Of a DNA stretch of 64,000 nt, positions 17,812 through 26,315 are shown piece by piece. Position 1 is the first letter of the stretch, and every line of letters starts with the position of its first letter. Source of the stretch: Eubacterium sp. (GTDB lineage: Bacteria; Bacillota; Clostridia; Lachnospirales; Lachnospiraceae); contig JAFVGA010000004.1 in the NCBI GenBank assembly GCA_017475235.1, forward strand, positions 1 through 64,000. The letters run 5' to 3'. Both the position numbers and the translations under genes were made by a program. The notes beneath the pieces were generated by a model. That model saw only the letters and a program-made list of their open reading frames with translations, did no database searches and was not told the origin of the DNA.

Positions 17812-17964
17812 TTAATCATCAAACCAATCAATTCCTCCATCTAAAGCTTCTTGGACAATACTATTATGAGTATCGATATACTCTGGACCGTCACTCGTAG
17901 TAATAATGTCCTCAACATTAAATGTCACATTATACAAATTTGGTTTTCTATAACTCTTTTTCAT
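17812..17964 (-). CDS. 50-residue peptide ending IDWFDD, possible precursor peptide
   Basis: A short frame with ATG at 17964, GAGGG 7 nt upstream and a strong terminator 27 nt downstream. The start reads MKKSYRKPNLYNVTF and is followed by EDIITTSDG; the end is GGIDWFDD. There is no signal peptide or membrane segment. YRKPNL fits YxxPxL, the leader motif bound by PqqD-like domains in lasso-peptide precursors, but similar MKK-Y-KP-L peptides are common in Firmicutes without known function. It is the last gene of the operon that starts with the 124-residue protein sharing its C-terminus. Confidence 0.7.
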   Translation of the reverse strand: MKKSYRKPNLYNVTFNVEDIITTSDGPEYIDTHNSIVQEALDGGIDWFDD

Positions 17965-18034
17965 GATTATCCCTCTAATAACTTCCTCTCGAATGTAATA
18001 TCTTAACTGACAACTTCTATAAAATCAACTGTTT

Positions 18035-20716
18035 TTATGCTTTTTCTGTTATAACTCTCTTTGTTCTAATGTATTCACCTGGGTACTTATTAAAGTATTT
18101 CTCAGCCCATACATTGTATAGAACCATTGATTTTAATAGATTTACAAGATCCTCTTTAACTATGCCTTCTGGCACATCAGCATCCTTTTCAATGATCTCA
18201 TATGCATAACTTAGAACACTAAAGTGAATCTTAAATGTTGTAGCAGGGTCGCTCTTCTTATAAAGAGTTACTGTCATTGTGTCATCATATCTATGTGCTG
18301 GAATGTTATAAACATTTACATAGTATGTCTTAACTCCCTGAGTCTCTAACTCTGTAAATGGCATTACCAATTCATGGGTTGGTTGATCGTTATCATCAAT
18401 AAACATTGGCTCTTTATTTGGATCATCGTTCAAAACAGCTGTGTACTCATCCATGTTTACATTACTGTCTGCAGTAAACTCAAAGTGTAGATCTACGCCA
18501 TCGTTTAATGCCATTCCAAAATGTTTAACTGCTATACCAGATAATCCGCCTTCTGTTGACATTTCATATTTTGGATCAACAGTCTGTTCGTAAACTGTAT
18601 CTGACATATCATTATTCTTGTTTGCAAGATCACTCTTATTATAGTTGAAGTATTTCTGAGCAAACGCACCATAGTTTAGCATTGGTCTAAGGAAGTCTTT
18701 ATAGTCTTGCTTAGTGTTATCCTTATTTATCATATTCTCAGCATACTGCTCAACTGAATATACTTTTTCAACTCCTACTTCATCGCCATCTTGCAATAAC
18801 TCTGCAGTAATCTCATCTGCCATCTGAGGAGCTTTTACATCTTCAAATGTAAATCCATAGTAAGTATCTCCTGTGCTTGGATTTTCTACAGTCTTTGTGC
18901 TGTCATACTCTGCAGTTTGAACTTCGCCTGATCCTGTGTGATCATCTAGAGTAAACTGCATACTGTATGCTTCTCTTTCTGCTTCTGTAGAAGCATCAAG
19001 ATCTACCCACAATGTTACACCAATAAGACCATCAACCAAGATGTTTCCACCTTTAATCTTACTGTTGTTAACTTTCTGAACTAGTCTAACTTCATTTCCA
19101 TCTGCGCTGTAATCTGGATACCATGTAGCATGGTCACTTGTAAACGCATCCTTTGGTACTAGTTCTGAATTGTATGTGATATATCCACTAGTTAGTTTTG
19201 CAGCAGCTGTCGTTGCTTGTGCATCACTAATTCCATCTCCCCAAAGTACTGGGTCTGATAGACCTATTTTTGAGCCTGTCAAATCGCCAATTACAGAAAC
19301 TAGTTTTGTTGTACTTAAAATATTTAAATTGTTTTTCTTTCCATCGTATGTATTATCCTGGATTCTATTGGCACCAGAAATTCTTAATGGAGCGTCTGCA
19401 TCATAATACACTCCTGCACCAATCTCTCCTGAAGTATTATCTGTTATAGTAGTATCTTTAATAGATGTAAATCCACCACTAGGTGTATATAACGCTGCTA
19501 TACCACCGCCATTTTCTTGTGAACTATTACCCGTAATAGTACATCCTTCAATATTTGTTTGAGTCCAATATCCATTTGCCATTATTCCTGCACCAAACTC
19601 GTCTGCTTGATTATTACTTATTGTGGCATCTTTTAAATAAACATTCGATACATATGAATTGTTTCTTACAAATGCAAGGAATATACCTCCGCCATCATAT
19701 GCTTCATTACTATCTATTGTTCCTCCATTAACGTATAATCCGGCATCATTAATATTTCCTCCACCAGATGAAGGACCAAATGGACTTGAATTAGAAAAAT
19801 AGTATGCTGTAGCAGCAATACCACCACCATTTTCAGCGCTATTGCCACTGATGGTTCCATCATTAATAACAACTTTGCTCCTCATTCTACCAAGATTTTC
19901 GCTTGCGTAAGAATTAACAGCCACTGCGACACCGCCTCCAAAATGTGTTGCGTAATTGTTGCTAATTGTTCCTCCATTCATCGTAAATAGAGATCCACCA
20001 GTAACGAAAACTCCGCCACCCATTCCTGCTTGTTGACGGGTATCTTGCTCATTTATCCAATCACCATCAGCAAAACATTCTGTGATTGTTCCTCCATTCA
20101 TTGTAAATGTTGAGCCATAATTAATTCCGACTCCACCACCGTAGCAACAAGAACCATCCCTAATTCCACAATTTCTAATAATGCCACCATTCATCACAAT
20201 TTCGCTATTTGTAGCAGCAATTCCGCCACCAAAAGAACTATTGCCTATACTATTCTGAATAATAGTGCCGTCTTCGATCACAATTTTTGCACTACTCATT
20301 ACATTAACTAATCCTGGTCCATCGGCTTGAACATTATCACCACTCAATACAATGTTTTGAAGTGTTAATTCACTTGTACTTCCTTCAACCCAAACCGATC
20401 CACCACCATGAGAGCATTCCATAGTGTGATTATTACCGTCAAGAGTAACTTTATTTCTAGTAACAGCAAATCCAAACGCTGTGCTATAGTCACCACCAAT
20501 AATTCTAATATCATCAGTAATATTTACTAGATACTTTCCCGTACCGCTAGTATCTTGTTTAATAGCTTCTTGAGCTTGAGTTAATTCTGCCAAATTAGAT
20601 ACGTTAAATACTTGATTATATGTATCAGCACCTGCCTTCTTCGCAGGCATACTAAATGAAAGTGCCAATGCTGCACTTAATACGAATACTAAACTTTTCT
20701 TAATAATGTTTTTCAT
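18035..20716 (-). CDS. Large secreted beta-helix surface protein with duplicated C-terminal module
   Basis: 893 residues with a Sec signal peptide (1-30, ending AGA). Residues about 45-520 form a right-handed parallel beta-helix of polymorphic-membrane-protein type: repeated GGGI/GGGV turns and FTMNGGTI-type strands. Residues about 550-700 and 715-880 are two copies of a beta domain ending in an amphipathic helix (MLNYGAFAQKYF; MVLYNVWAEKYF). No sortase signal or transmembrane anchor is visible, so how it is held is unclear. GTGAGGAG precedes the start. It follows the Big_2 gene by 14 nt. Confidence 0.88.
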   Translation of the reverse strand: MKNIIKKSLVFVLSAALALSFSMPAKKAGADTYNQVFNVSNLAELTQAQEAIKQDTSGTGKYLVNITDDIRIIGGDYSTAFGFAVTRNKVTLDGNNHTMECSHGGGSVWVEGSTSELTLQNIVLSGDNVQADGPGLVNVMSSAKIVIEDGTIIQNSIGNSSFGGGIAATNSEIVMNGGIIRNCGIRDGSCCYGGGVGINYGSTFTMNGGTITECFADGDWINEQDTRQQAGMGGGVFVTGGSLFTMNGGTISNNYATHFGGGVAVAVNSYASENLGRMRSKVVINDGTISGNSAENGGGIAATAYYFSNSSPFGPSSGGGNINDAGLYVNGGTIDSNEAYDGGGIFLAFVRNNSYVSNVYLKDATISNNQADEFGAGIMANGYWTQTNIEGCTITGNSSQENGGGIAALYTPSGGFTSIKDTTITDNTSGEIGAGVYYDADAPLRISGANRIQDNTYDGKKNNLNILSTTKLVSVIGDLTGSKIGLSDPVLWGDGISDAQATTAAAKLTSGYITYNSELVPKDAFTSDHATWYPDYSADGNEVRLVQKVNNSKIKGGNILVDGLIGVTLWVDLDASTEAEREAYSMQFTLDDHTGSGEVQTAEYDSTKTVENPSTGDTYYGFTFEDVKAPQMADEITAELLQDGDEVGVEKVYSVEQYAENMINKDNTKQDYKDFLRPMLNYGAFAQKYFNYNKSDLANKNNDMSDTVYEQTVDPKYEMSTEGGLSGIAVKHFGMALNDGVDLHFEFTADSNVNMDEYTAVLNDDPNKEPMFIDDNDQPTHELVMPFTELETQGVKTYYVNVYNIPAHRYDDTMTVTLYKKSDPATTFKIHFSVLSYAYEIIEKDADVPEGIVKEDLVNLLKSMVLYNVWAEKYFNKYPGEYIRTKRVITEKA

Positions 20717-20730
20717 TTGTTTCTCCTCAC

Positions 20731-21222
20731 TTAAACATTTATATCTGGTAACTTAAATGTTGGTTTCTCTTTTGTTGTTGGTGCCGGTGTTGTCTCGGTA
20801 GGTTTTCTAGTTGGTCTCTGAATAATTATATCATCAGGATCACATGTTGTTGGCACTTGTGTTGCAGCCGGTTTCTTTGTTGGTTGCACTGTCTTTGGTG
20901 TCTGTTTCTTTACGACTGTAACTTTGCATGTAAGTTTCTTTTTCTTCTTATTTTTAAGTTTTATAATAACCTTTATTTTACAAGATCCCACGTTCACAGC
21001 CGTAACAACGCCTTTTTTACTTACGGTTGCCACTTTTTTGTTCGTGGACATGAATGTTTTCTTTTTAATATTTTTGCCTTTAACCTTTAGTTTGTATTGC
21101 TCGCCTTTTGTGATTGTAATCTTTTTTGCATTCAATTTAGGCTTTGTGGCAGCCCCTACGCCAAACACTAAGCTTAAGCATAGAACTGTTGCCAAACCAA
21201 GTATTGCTATTCTTCTTTTCAT
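20731..21222 (-). CDS. Secreted Big_2 (bacterial Ig-like) domain protein
   Basis: 163 residues: a signal peptide (about 1-25, ending VGAA), one Lys-rich Big_2 domain (about 28-105; motifs LKVKGKNI, STNKKVATVS, GVVTAV) and a Pro/Thr-rich tail typical of cell-wall-spanning linkers. The start is set at 21222 rather than at the ATG three codons upstream, because AGGGG lies 9 nt from the former but directly abuts the latter. The ribosome site overlaps the stop of the preceding gene. A surface or adhesion role alongside the beta-helix protein is likely. Confidence 0.85.
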   Translation of the reverse strand: MKRRIAILGLATVLCLSLVFGVGAATKPKLNAKKITITKGEQYKLKVKGKNIKKKTFMSTNKKVATVSKKGVVTAVNVGSCKIKVIIKLKNKKKKKLTCKVTVVKKQTPKTVQPTKKPAATQVPTTCDPDDIIIQRPTRKPTETTPAPTTKEKPTFKLPDINV

Positions 21223-21237
21223 ATGAATCATCCCCTT

Positions 21238-21612
21238 TTAATCATCGAACCAATCGATTGGTAATCCTTTTTGAGAACTGGACTTTTTGTCCTTGCTCCC
21301 CTTGTCTTTTATATTACCATCTTTTTTGCTAGAGCCCCCATCTTTACTCGATTTTTTATCACTCTTGGACGAAGACTTCTTGCTGCTTTTGCTAACAGAC
21401 GAATTGTCTTTGTTAGGAGCTTCGATTGAAACATTTTCAACCTTGTCTCCAGTCTTTTTGGTGACTTTTTGCCCCTTCTGATCGGTCATCTGCGTCGAAG
21501 TCGCACTATCATTTTTACTCTTATTCTTATTACTAACTAAAAAAACAGCAAGAATGCTAATCAAAACAATTATTGCTGCTGTCACGATAACGATTGTCAC
21601 TTTTTTCTTCAT
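21238..21612 (-). CDS. Single-pass membrane protein with Ser/Lys-rich extracellular region ending IDWFDD
   Basis: 124 residues: a short basic start, one membrane segment (about 5-27), then about 90 residues almost entirely Ser, Lys, Asp and Gly, ending PIDWFDD. The low-complexity part is probably unfolded and extends into the wall. The last six residues are identical to those of the 50-residue peptide at the other end of the operon. No family is recognised. The start lacks a clear Shine-Dalgarno sequence. It is the first gene of the operon. Confidence 0.75.
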   Translation of the reverse strand: MKKKVTIVIVTAAIIVLISILAVFLVSNKNKSKNDSATSTQMTDQKGQKVTKKTGDKVENVSIEAPNKDNSSVSKSSKKSSSKSDKKSSKDGGSSKKDGNIKDKGSKDKKSSSQKGLPIDWFDD

Positions 21613-21633
21613 TTCTATACCATTCTAACTAAT

Positions 21634-21663
21634 ATAATAATGGATTGATAATCTGATTATCAA
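21634..21663 (-). promoter_or_regulatory. Possible promoter of the IDWFDD/beta-helix operon
   Basis: TTGATA, 18-nt spacer, TATTAT on the minus strand, 22 nt before the first ATG. It overlaps the hairpin of the preceding terminator, so it is tentative. Confidence 0.35.
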
Positions 21664-21674
21664 CCCATTTATTA
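21635..21674 (-). terminator. Terminator behind the DUF1015 gene
   Basis: An A/T-rich stem with core GGATTGATAAT against ATTATCAACCC and a 3-nt loop, 10 nt after the DUF1015 stop. Confidence 0.65.
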
Positions 21675-21683
21675 TACTAAATA

Positions 21684-22883
21684 TTATTTTATCTTTCTAG
21701 TCTCAATGTAAAATCTCTTCTCATCCGCCTCGTTCATTGAGAATGTCTTTCTTGGTAGCGATCCGTCCTGGATGATTGCGTCAAAGAAGTTGTCTTTCTT
21801 AATTCCTTCATATATAAAGCCGAGCGTGTTTTCTTTTTTCGCTAACTTCTTAACCACATTTTGTCCGTGGATGTAATCCACTCTCACTTCAGGGTTTTCT
21901 TCTATATAAAGGTCGATAAATCCTTGGAGTGTTCCAACTGGGAGTTTCGCTGTGGCTTTAACTTCAAACTCGCCCTCTTCTTCGCCCATGTAGTATTTGA
22001 ACTTTTGCATTCCGCCCATACCGTTTTTGTCTGTGTAGTCTTTGAACTCCTCTAGGAAATTGTCAGCATCTACATTAAACAACACACGGAAGATTGATTC
22101 AAATTCTTGAGCACTGTTGTGCACATTTTCAATCTCAACTAGCGCATAACGGTTTAGCGGATTCTTATCTCTCTCGTAGCACGCCTTAGCTGCTGCCAAT
22201 GAATGGTTTCCATCGCCTACGGCAAACTGTAAGCCGTCGTTTTCTTCGGCGAACTTATCTAGCGCTTTCTCCACATCTTGTTGCATCTCTTTAGTTAACA
22301 AATAGCCAGTTACATGACCGCCGTCTTTCATCAAGTCAAAGTCGTATACCACTTCTAGTTCGCCTTTGCGGGCCTCGAGTGGTGCCACGATAGTTTTGTT
22401 GGCGTCGTTGAAAAGCATAAGGATATGTGGCATCTCAAGCGGAGCATTCTTACGAATCTCAATTCGAGGTGGAAGTCTATCGATGATAGTAGCTTCTGTG
22501 GCACGAATCAAAGTCTGACTACCTGGTGTGTAGTCGTACTCCTCCAAGTCAACCATTCCCACTAAGCCTTTGCGGACTTTGTCGCCGACTTGACGCTCGA
22601 CGTAAATCATTGCGTCCTTGTACTCTTCAAACATATCGTTGTCCAAGTACTCCTGCATTGTGGCATTTATCTTCTTAATCTTTTCTGTATTATCTTTTTC
22701 CAAATAGATTTCAGGAAGCATAATGTTTAGAGTAGATGGTGCATCGCCCACTATCTCCTTCACGTCTTCCCAGTACTCCTCGTCTGAAGTGTACTGATCG
22801 CAGGCGATAACCGCCCACTTTTCCATATCTTCCTTTGTAGCATTCTTCGGCAAAAGTATATCTGCCGGATAAAAACAACTCAT
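21684..22883 (-). CDS. DUF1015 family protein
   Basis: 399 residues, a normal length for DUF1015. Recognisable parts are FYPADILLPK at the start, CDQYTSD, RIEIRKNAPLE and the hallmark VGDGNHSLAAAK. The biochemical function of the family is not established to my knowledge; the DGNHS motif resembles that of SpoOM/ParB-related nucleotide-binding folds only loosely. AGGAG lies 8 nt before the start and a good promoter lies at 22913-22940. It is monocistronic and divergent from the fructose operon. Confidence 0.88.
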   Translation of the reverse strand: MSCFYPADILLPKNATKEDMEKWAVIACDQYTSDEEYWEDVKEIVGDAPSTLNIMLPEIYLEKDNTEKIKKINATMQEYLDNDMFEEYKDAMIYVERQVGDKVRKGLVGMVDLEEYDYTPGSQTLIRATEATIIDRLPPRIEIRKNAPLEMPHILMLFNDANKTIVAPLEARKGELEVVYDFDLMKDGGHVTGYLLTKEMQQDVEKALDKFAEENDGLQFAVGDGNHSLAAAKACYERDKNPLNRYALVEIENVHNSAQEFESIFRVLFNVDADNFLEEFKDYTDKNGMGGMQKFKYYMGEEEGEFEVKATAKLPVGTLQGFIDLYIEENPEVRVDYIHGQNVVKKLAKKENTLGFIYEGIKKDNFFDAIIQDGSLPRKTFSMNEADEKRFYIETRKIK

Positions 22884-22912
22884 ATTTTTTCTCCTAAAAA
22901 CTCATCGTTGCT

Positions 22913-22940
22913 ATTATACCATTATGAATGTGTATATCAA
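22913..22940 (-). promoter_or_regulatory. Promoter of the DUF1015 gene
   Basis: TTGATA, 16-nt spacer, TATAAT on the minus strand, 29 nt before the ATG. Confidence 0.6.
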
Positions 22941-22993
22941 GGAAAAGCCGTTGCAAAAACCCCACCATTTCAAAAACAAAGAGCAAATATCAA

Positions 22994-23023
22994 CTGTCAT
23001 TTTGTCGCATTATGTGAGATAAT
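22994..23023 (+). promoter_or_regulatory. Possible promoter and operator region of the fructose operon
   Basis: CTGTCA, 18-nt spacer and GATAAT lie about 70 nt before fruK. TTGTCGC near 23003 and GCGACGG near 23046 are inverted half-sites that could bind a sugar-responsive regulator, and TTGAATA/TATTCAA (23038-23064) is another inverted repeat. No regulator gene is next to the operon. Confidence 0.3.
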
Positions 23024-23092
23024 TGACTTAGCAATGGTTGAATAGCGACGGACTTTTTTATTCAATCAAAAATTAAATATCGAGGTGATCGA

Positions 23093-23995
23093 ATGATTTA
23101 TACAGTAACACTTAACCCAGCTATCGATTATATAATGCGTATGGACGAGCTCCAGACGGGAATAACTAATCGCTCGAATAGCGAAGAGTATTATTGTGGT
23201 GGAAAAGGAATCAATGTTTCATTAGTTTTGGCGGAGCTAGATATTCCTAGCACTGCTCTCGGTTTTATTGCCGGTTTCGTGGGTGACGCCATCGACAAAT
23301 GGGTTGCAAACACTTACGTGACAACAGACTTCATTAGACTTAAAAGTGGAATCTCACGAATCAATGTAAAGTTGAAACACGGTGACGAGACTGAGATTAA
23401 CGGACAGGGTCCAGACATTGCTGAGGATGAACTTGAGGCTTTGATGATGAAGGTTGACCATATTCAAGATGGCGACACTCTAATCTTGGCAGGAAGTATT
23501 CCTAACACTTTGCCGGATGACACTTACGAGAGGATGCTTGAGCGCATCGCCGACAAAGACGTGCGAATTGTTGTTGATGCTACAAAACAACTCTTAGTTA
23601 ATTCACTTAAATATAAACCATTCCTAATTAAGCCAAATAGACAGGAACTCTCCGAAATCTTTGACGCGGACGTTAAGACGAAGGAAGATATCATAACTTA
23701 CGCGAAGAAGCTTCAGGAGAAAGGAGCTAGGAATGTATTAATCTCCCTTGGTGGAGACGGCGCTATGCTTGTGGACGAGGACGGACAGATTCACGAGGCA
23801 GGCGTTATAAATGAACCGGTTGTTAACACTGTGGGATCGGGTGATTCGATGGTGGCCGGATTTGTGGCTGGCTACGAAATGAAGAACAGCTACTCTTATG
23901 CATTAACTTTAGGTAGTGTCTGTGGAAATGCTACTGCATTCCTTCCATGGCTTGCAACTAAAGAGAAGATAAACGAACTACTAGAAAAATTTTAA
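23093..23995 (+). CDS. fruK: 1-phosphofructokinase
   Basis: PfkB-family kinase that turns fructose-1-phosphate into fructose-1,6-bisphosphate. The N-terminal MIYTVTLNPAIDY, the GGKGINVS substrate motif (about residues 38-45) and the C-terminal NTVGSGDSMVAGF motif with the catalytic Asp are all present. 300 residues is normal. CGAGGTGATCG stands directly before the ATG. It is the first of four tightly linked genes; the fruA start follows by 12 nt. Confidence 0.95.
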   Translation: MIYTVTLNPAIDYIMRMDELQTGITNRSNSEEYYCGGKGINVSLVLAELDIPSTALGFIAGFVGDAIDKWVANTYVTTDFIRLKSGISRINVKLKHGDETEINGQGPDIAEDELEALMMKVDHIQDGDTLILAGSIPNTLPDDTYERMLERIADKDVRIVVDATKQLLVNSLKYKPFLIKPNRQELSEIFDADVKTKEDIITYAKKLQEKGARNVLISLGGDGAMLVDEDGQIHEAGVINEPVVNTVGSGDSMVAGFVAGYEMKNSYSYALTLGSVCGNATAFLPWLATKEKINELLEKF

Positions 23996-24007
23996 AGGAG
24001 GAATTTT

Positions 24008-25978
24008 ATGCGTATTAAAGACTTATTGAAGGTTGATGGCATTGAACTGGGGCTTGCGGCTTCAGATAAAAATGCTGTCATTGAAAAGTTAGTTGATTTG
24101 CACGATGCTTGTGGAAATTTAACTGACAAAGAGGCTTTTACAAAAGACATTTTGGCGCGCGAGGATATGGGCACAACAGCGATTGGAAATGAGATTGCCA
24201 CTCCTCACGCAAAAAGTGAATCTGTAAAGGCTCCAGCACTAACAGCTATCACTGTTCCAGGTGGCGTTGATTATGACGCACCAGACGGAGCTGATTGCAA
24301 GTTGTTCTTTATGATTGCTGCTACTACTGATGGAGATGTTCATCTAGAAGTATTGGCAAATCTAATGAGAATGATGATGGACGAAGAGTTTACTTCAAAA
24401 CTAAAAGCTGCTCAGACTCCAGAAGAGTTCTTGCAGATAATTGAGGACAAAGAGGCTGAGAAAGAAGCTGAGGCTGCTCCTGCAGAGGAAGCTCCAGCTG
24501 ATGAAAAATTCATCTTGGCTGTTACTGCTTGTCCTACTGGTATTGCTCATACATATATGGCTGCCGAGAACCTAGAAAAGGCCGGCAAAGACATGGGCAT
24601 TAACATTAAAGTAGAGACAAACGGATCTGGCGGCGTTAAGAATGCACTTACTGCTGATGATATCAAAAACTGTGATGGTGTTATCATAGCGGCTGACAAG
24701 AGTGTTGAGACAGCTAGATTTGACGGAATACCTGTTCTATCTACAAAGGTAGCTGATGGCATTCACAAACCAAAAGAATTAATTGAAAAAGTATTGAGTG
24801 GAGATGTTCCAGCATTTAAGGCTGACAAAGCTGAAGTAGCTGACTCTAAAGCAGAGAACGGCGACAGCTTCGGACGTAAACTATACAAACACTTGATGAA
24901 TGGTGTATCACACATGCTACCATTCGTAGTAGCTGGTGGTATCTTTATCGCTATCGCATTCTTGATTGATAGTATCGCTGGCGTAAAGATGGACGGAAAC
25001 TTTGGTACAGGAACTCCTGTATCAGCATGGTTTAAGACTATCGGTGGATATGCATTTAACTTTATGCTTCCAGTACTAGCTGGATTTATCGCAATGTCGA
25101 TAGCAGACAGACCTGGTTTGTTAGTTGGTATTGTCGGTGGTTTGTTAGCATCTAGTGGTGCTACATTTATGGATCCTGGCGCTGCAAAGACAGTTCCATC
25201 TGGATTCTTAGGCGCATTGCTAGCTGGTTTCCTTGCTGGTTGGATTATGAAGTTATTCGAAAGACTATGTGATCACTTACCAGATTCACTAGAGGGAATA
25301 AAACCTATTCTACTCTATCCATTAGCGGGACTTGGTATAGTAGGCGTTATGATGTGTGCAGTTAACCCTATTATGAGTATCATCAACACAGGTCTTAACA
25401 ACGGACTTGGTTGGCTAGGAAGTCACAACTATGGTGTAATCCTTGGATTCATTCTAGCAGCAATGATGGCTATCGATATGGGTGGTCCATTTAACAAGGC
25501 TGCATATGTATTTGGTACGGGAATGCTTACATCTGCCGCAGCACTTTTGAAAGAAGGCGCTGCTGTTACAGACCCTACAGTAGTTGTTTGCTATCAGGCA
25601 ATGGCTGCAGTTATGATCGGTGGTATGGTACCTCCTATCGCAATCGCACTATCAACTACATTCTTCAAGAGTAGATGGACAGAGGCTGAGAGAAAGAGCG
25701 GCCCAGTAAACTATATTATGGGACTATCATTCATTACTGAAGGTGCTATCCCATACGCTGCTTCCTATCCACTAAAAGTCATTCCAGCTTGTATGATTGG
25801 TTCAGGTATTGCTGGTTTACTATCATGGGTATTCGGATGTCAGCTAATGGCACCACACGGTGGTATTTTCGTAATCGCAACAATCAAACAACCATTGCTA
25901 TACTTCGTAGCATTGATTATCGGTTCAGTTGTTGCTTGTCTAATACTTACATTCTTGAAAGGTAAAAATAAGAAATAA
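24008..25978 (+). CDS. fruA: Fructose-specific PTS enzyme IIABC
   Basis: Imports fructose with phosphorylation to fructose-1-phosphate. Domain order: IIA (about 1-145, phosphorylated H67 in TPHAKSE), an Ala/Glu-rich linker, IIB (about 165-270, phosphorylated Cys in VTACPTGIAHT), and the membrane IIC domain (about 285-656, about nine helices, with HMLPFVVAGG and FNKAAYVFG). 656 residues is normal for the three-domain form. An AGGAGG site lies 7 nt ahead. Together with FruK and the following HPr and EI it makes a complete phosphotransfer chain. Confidence 0.96.
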   Translation: MRIKDLLKVDGIELGLAASDKNAVIEKLVDLHDACGNLTDKEAFTKDILAREDMGTTAIGNEIATPHAKSESVKAPALTAITVPGGVDYDAPDGADCKLFFMIAATTDGDVHLEVLANLMRMMMDEEFTSKLKAAQTPEEFLQIIEDKEAEKEAEAAPAEEAPADEKFILAVTACPTGIAHTYMAAENLEKAGKDMGINIKVETNGSGGVKNALTADDIKNCDGVIIAADKSVETARFDGIPVLSTKVADGIHKPKELIEKVLSGDVPAFKADKAEVADSKAENGDSFGRKLYKHLMNGVSHMLPFVVAGGIFIAIAFLIDSIAGVKMDGNFGTGTPVSAWFKTIGGYAFNFMLPVLAGFIAMSIADRPGLLVGIVGGLLASSGATFMDPGAAKTVPSGFLGALLAGFLAGWIMKLFERLCDHLPDSLEGIKPILLYPLAGLGIVGVMMCAVNPIMSIINTGLNNGLGWLGSHNYGVILGFILAAMMAIDMGGPFNKAAYVFGTGMLTSAAALLKEGAAVTDPTVVVCYQAMAAVMIGGMVPPIAIALSTTFFKSRWTEAERKSGPVNYIMGLSFITEGAIPYAASYPLKVIPACMIGSGIAGLLSWVFGCQLMAPHGGIFVIATIKQPLLYFVALIIGSVVACLILTFLKGKNKK

Positions 25979-26034
25979 AAACTGGAGCTGCCAGGTTTCA
26001 AATCTGACAGCATCCACAACAAAGGAGAAACAAT

Positions 26035-26298
26035 ATGGTATCAAAGAAACTAACAGTAGTTAACGCTCAAGGATTTCACATGCGTCCAGCATCAGACTTC
26101 GCCAAAGAAATGGGTGCATTCACATCTGAAATCACACTAAAACACAATGGTGTTGATGTTAATGCAAAGAGTCTAATGAACATAATGGCTGCTTGCATCA
26201 AATGTGGTAATGAACTAGAAGTTGTTTGCGAAGGTCCTGATGAAGAGGCGGCTTTGGCGAAGGCTTGTGAAATGATCGAAAGCGGCTTTGGCGAATAA
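26035..26298 (+). CDS. ptsH: Phosphocarrier protein HPr
   Basis: 87 residues, normal length. The phosphorylated H15 is in GFHMRPA. S46 in AKSLMNIM is the site used by HPr kinase for catabolite regulation, so both regulatory and transport phosphorylation are possible. AAAGGAG precedes the ATG. It lies 56 nt after fruA; that gap contains an imperfect hairpin (GCTGCCAG...CTGACAGC) that may tune expression between the genes. Confidence 0.95.
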   Translation: MVSKKLTVVNAQGFHMRPASDFAKEMGAFTSEITLKHNGVDVNAKSLMNIMAACIKCGNELEVVCEGPDEEAALAKACEMIESGFGE

Positions 26299-26315
26299 GG
26301 AAACGAGGTGACTAA

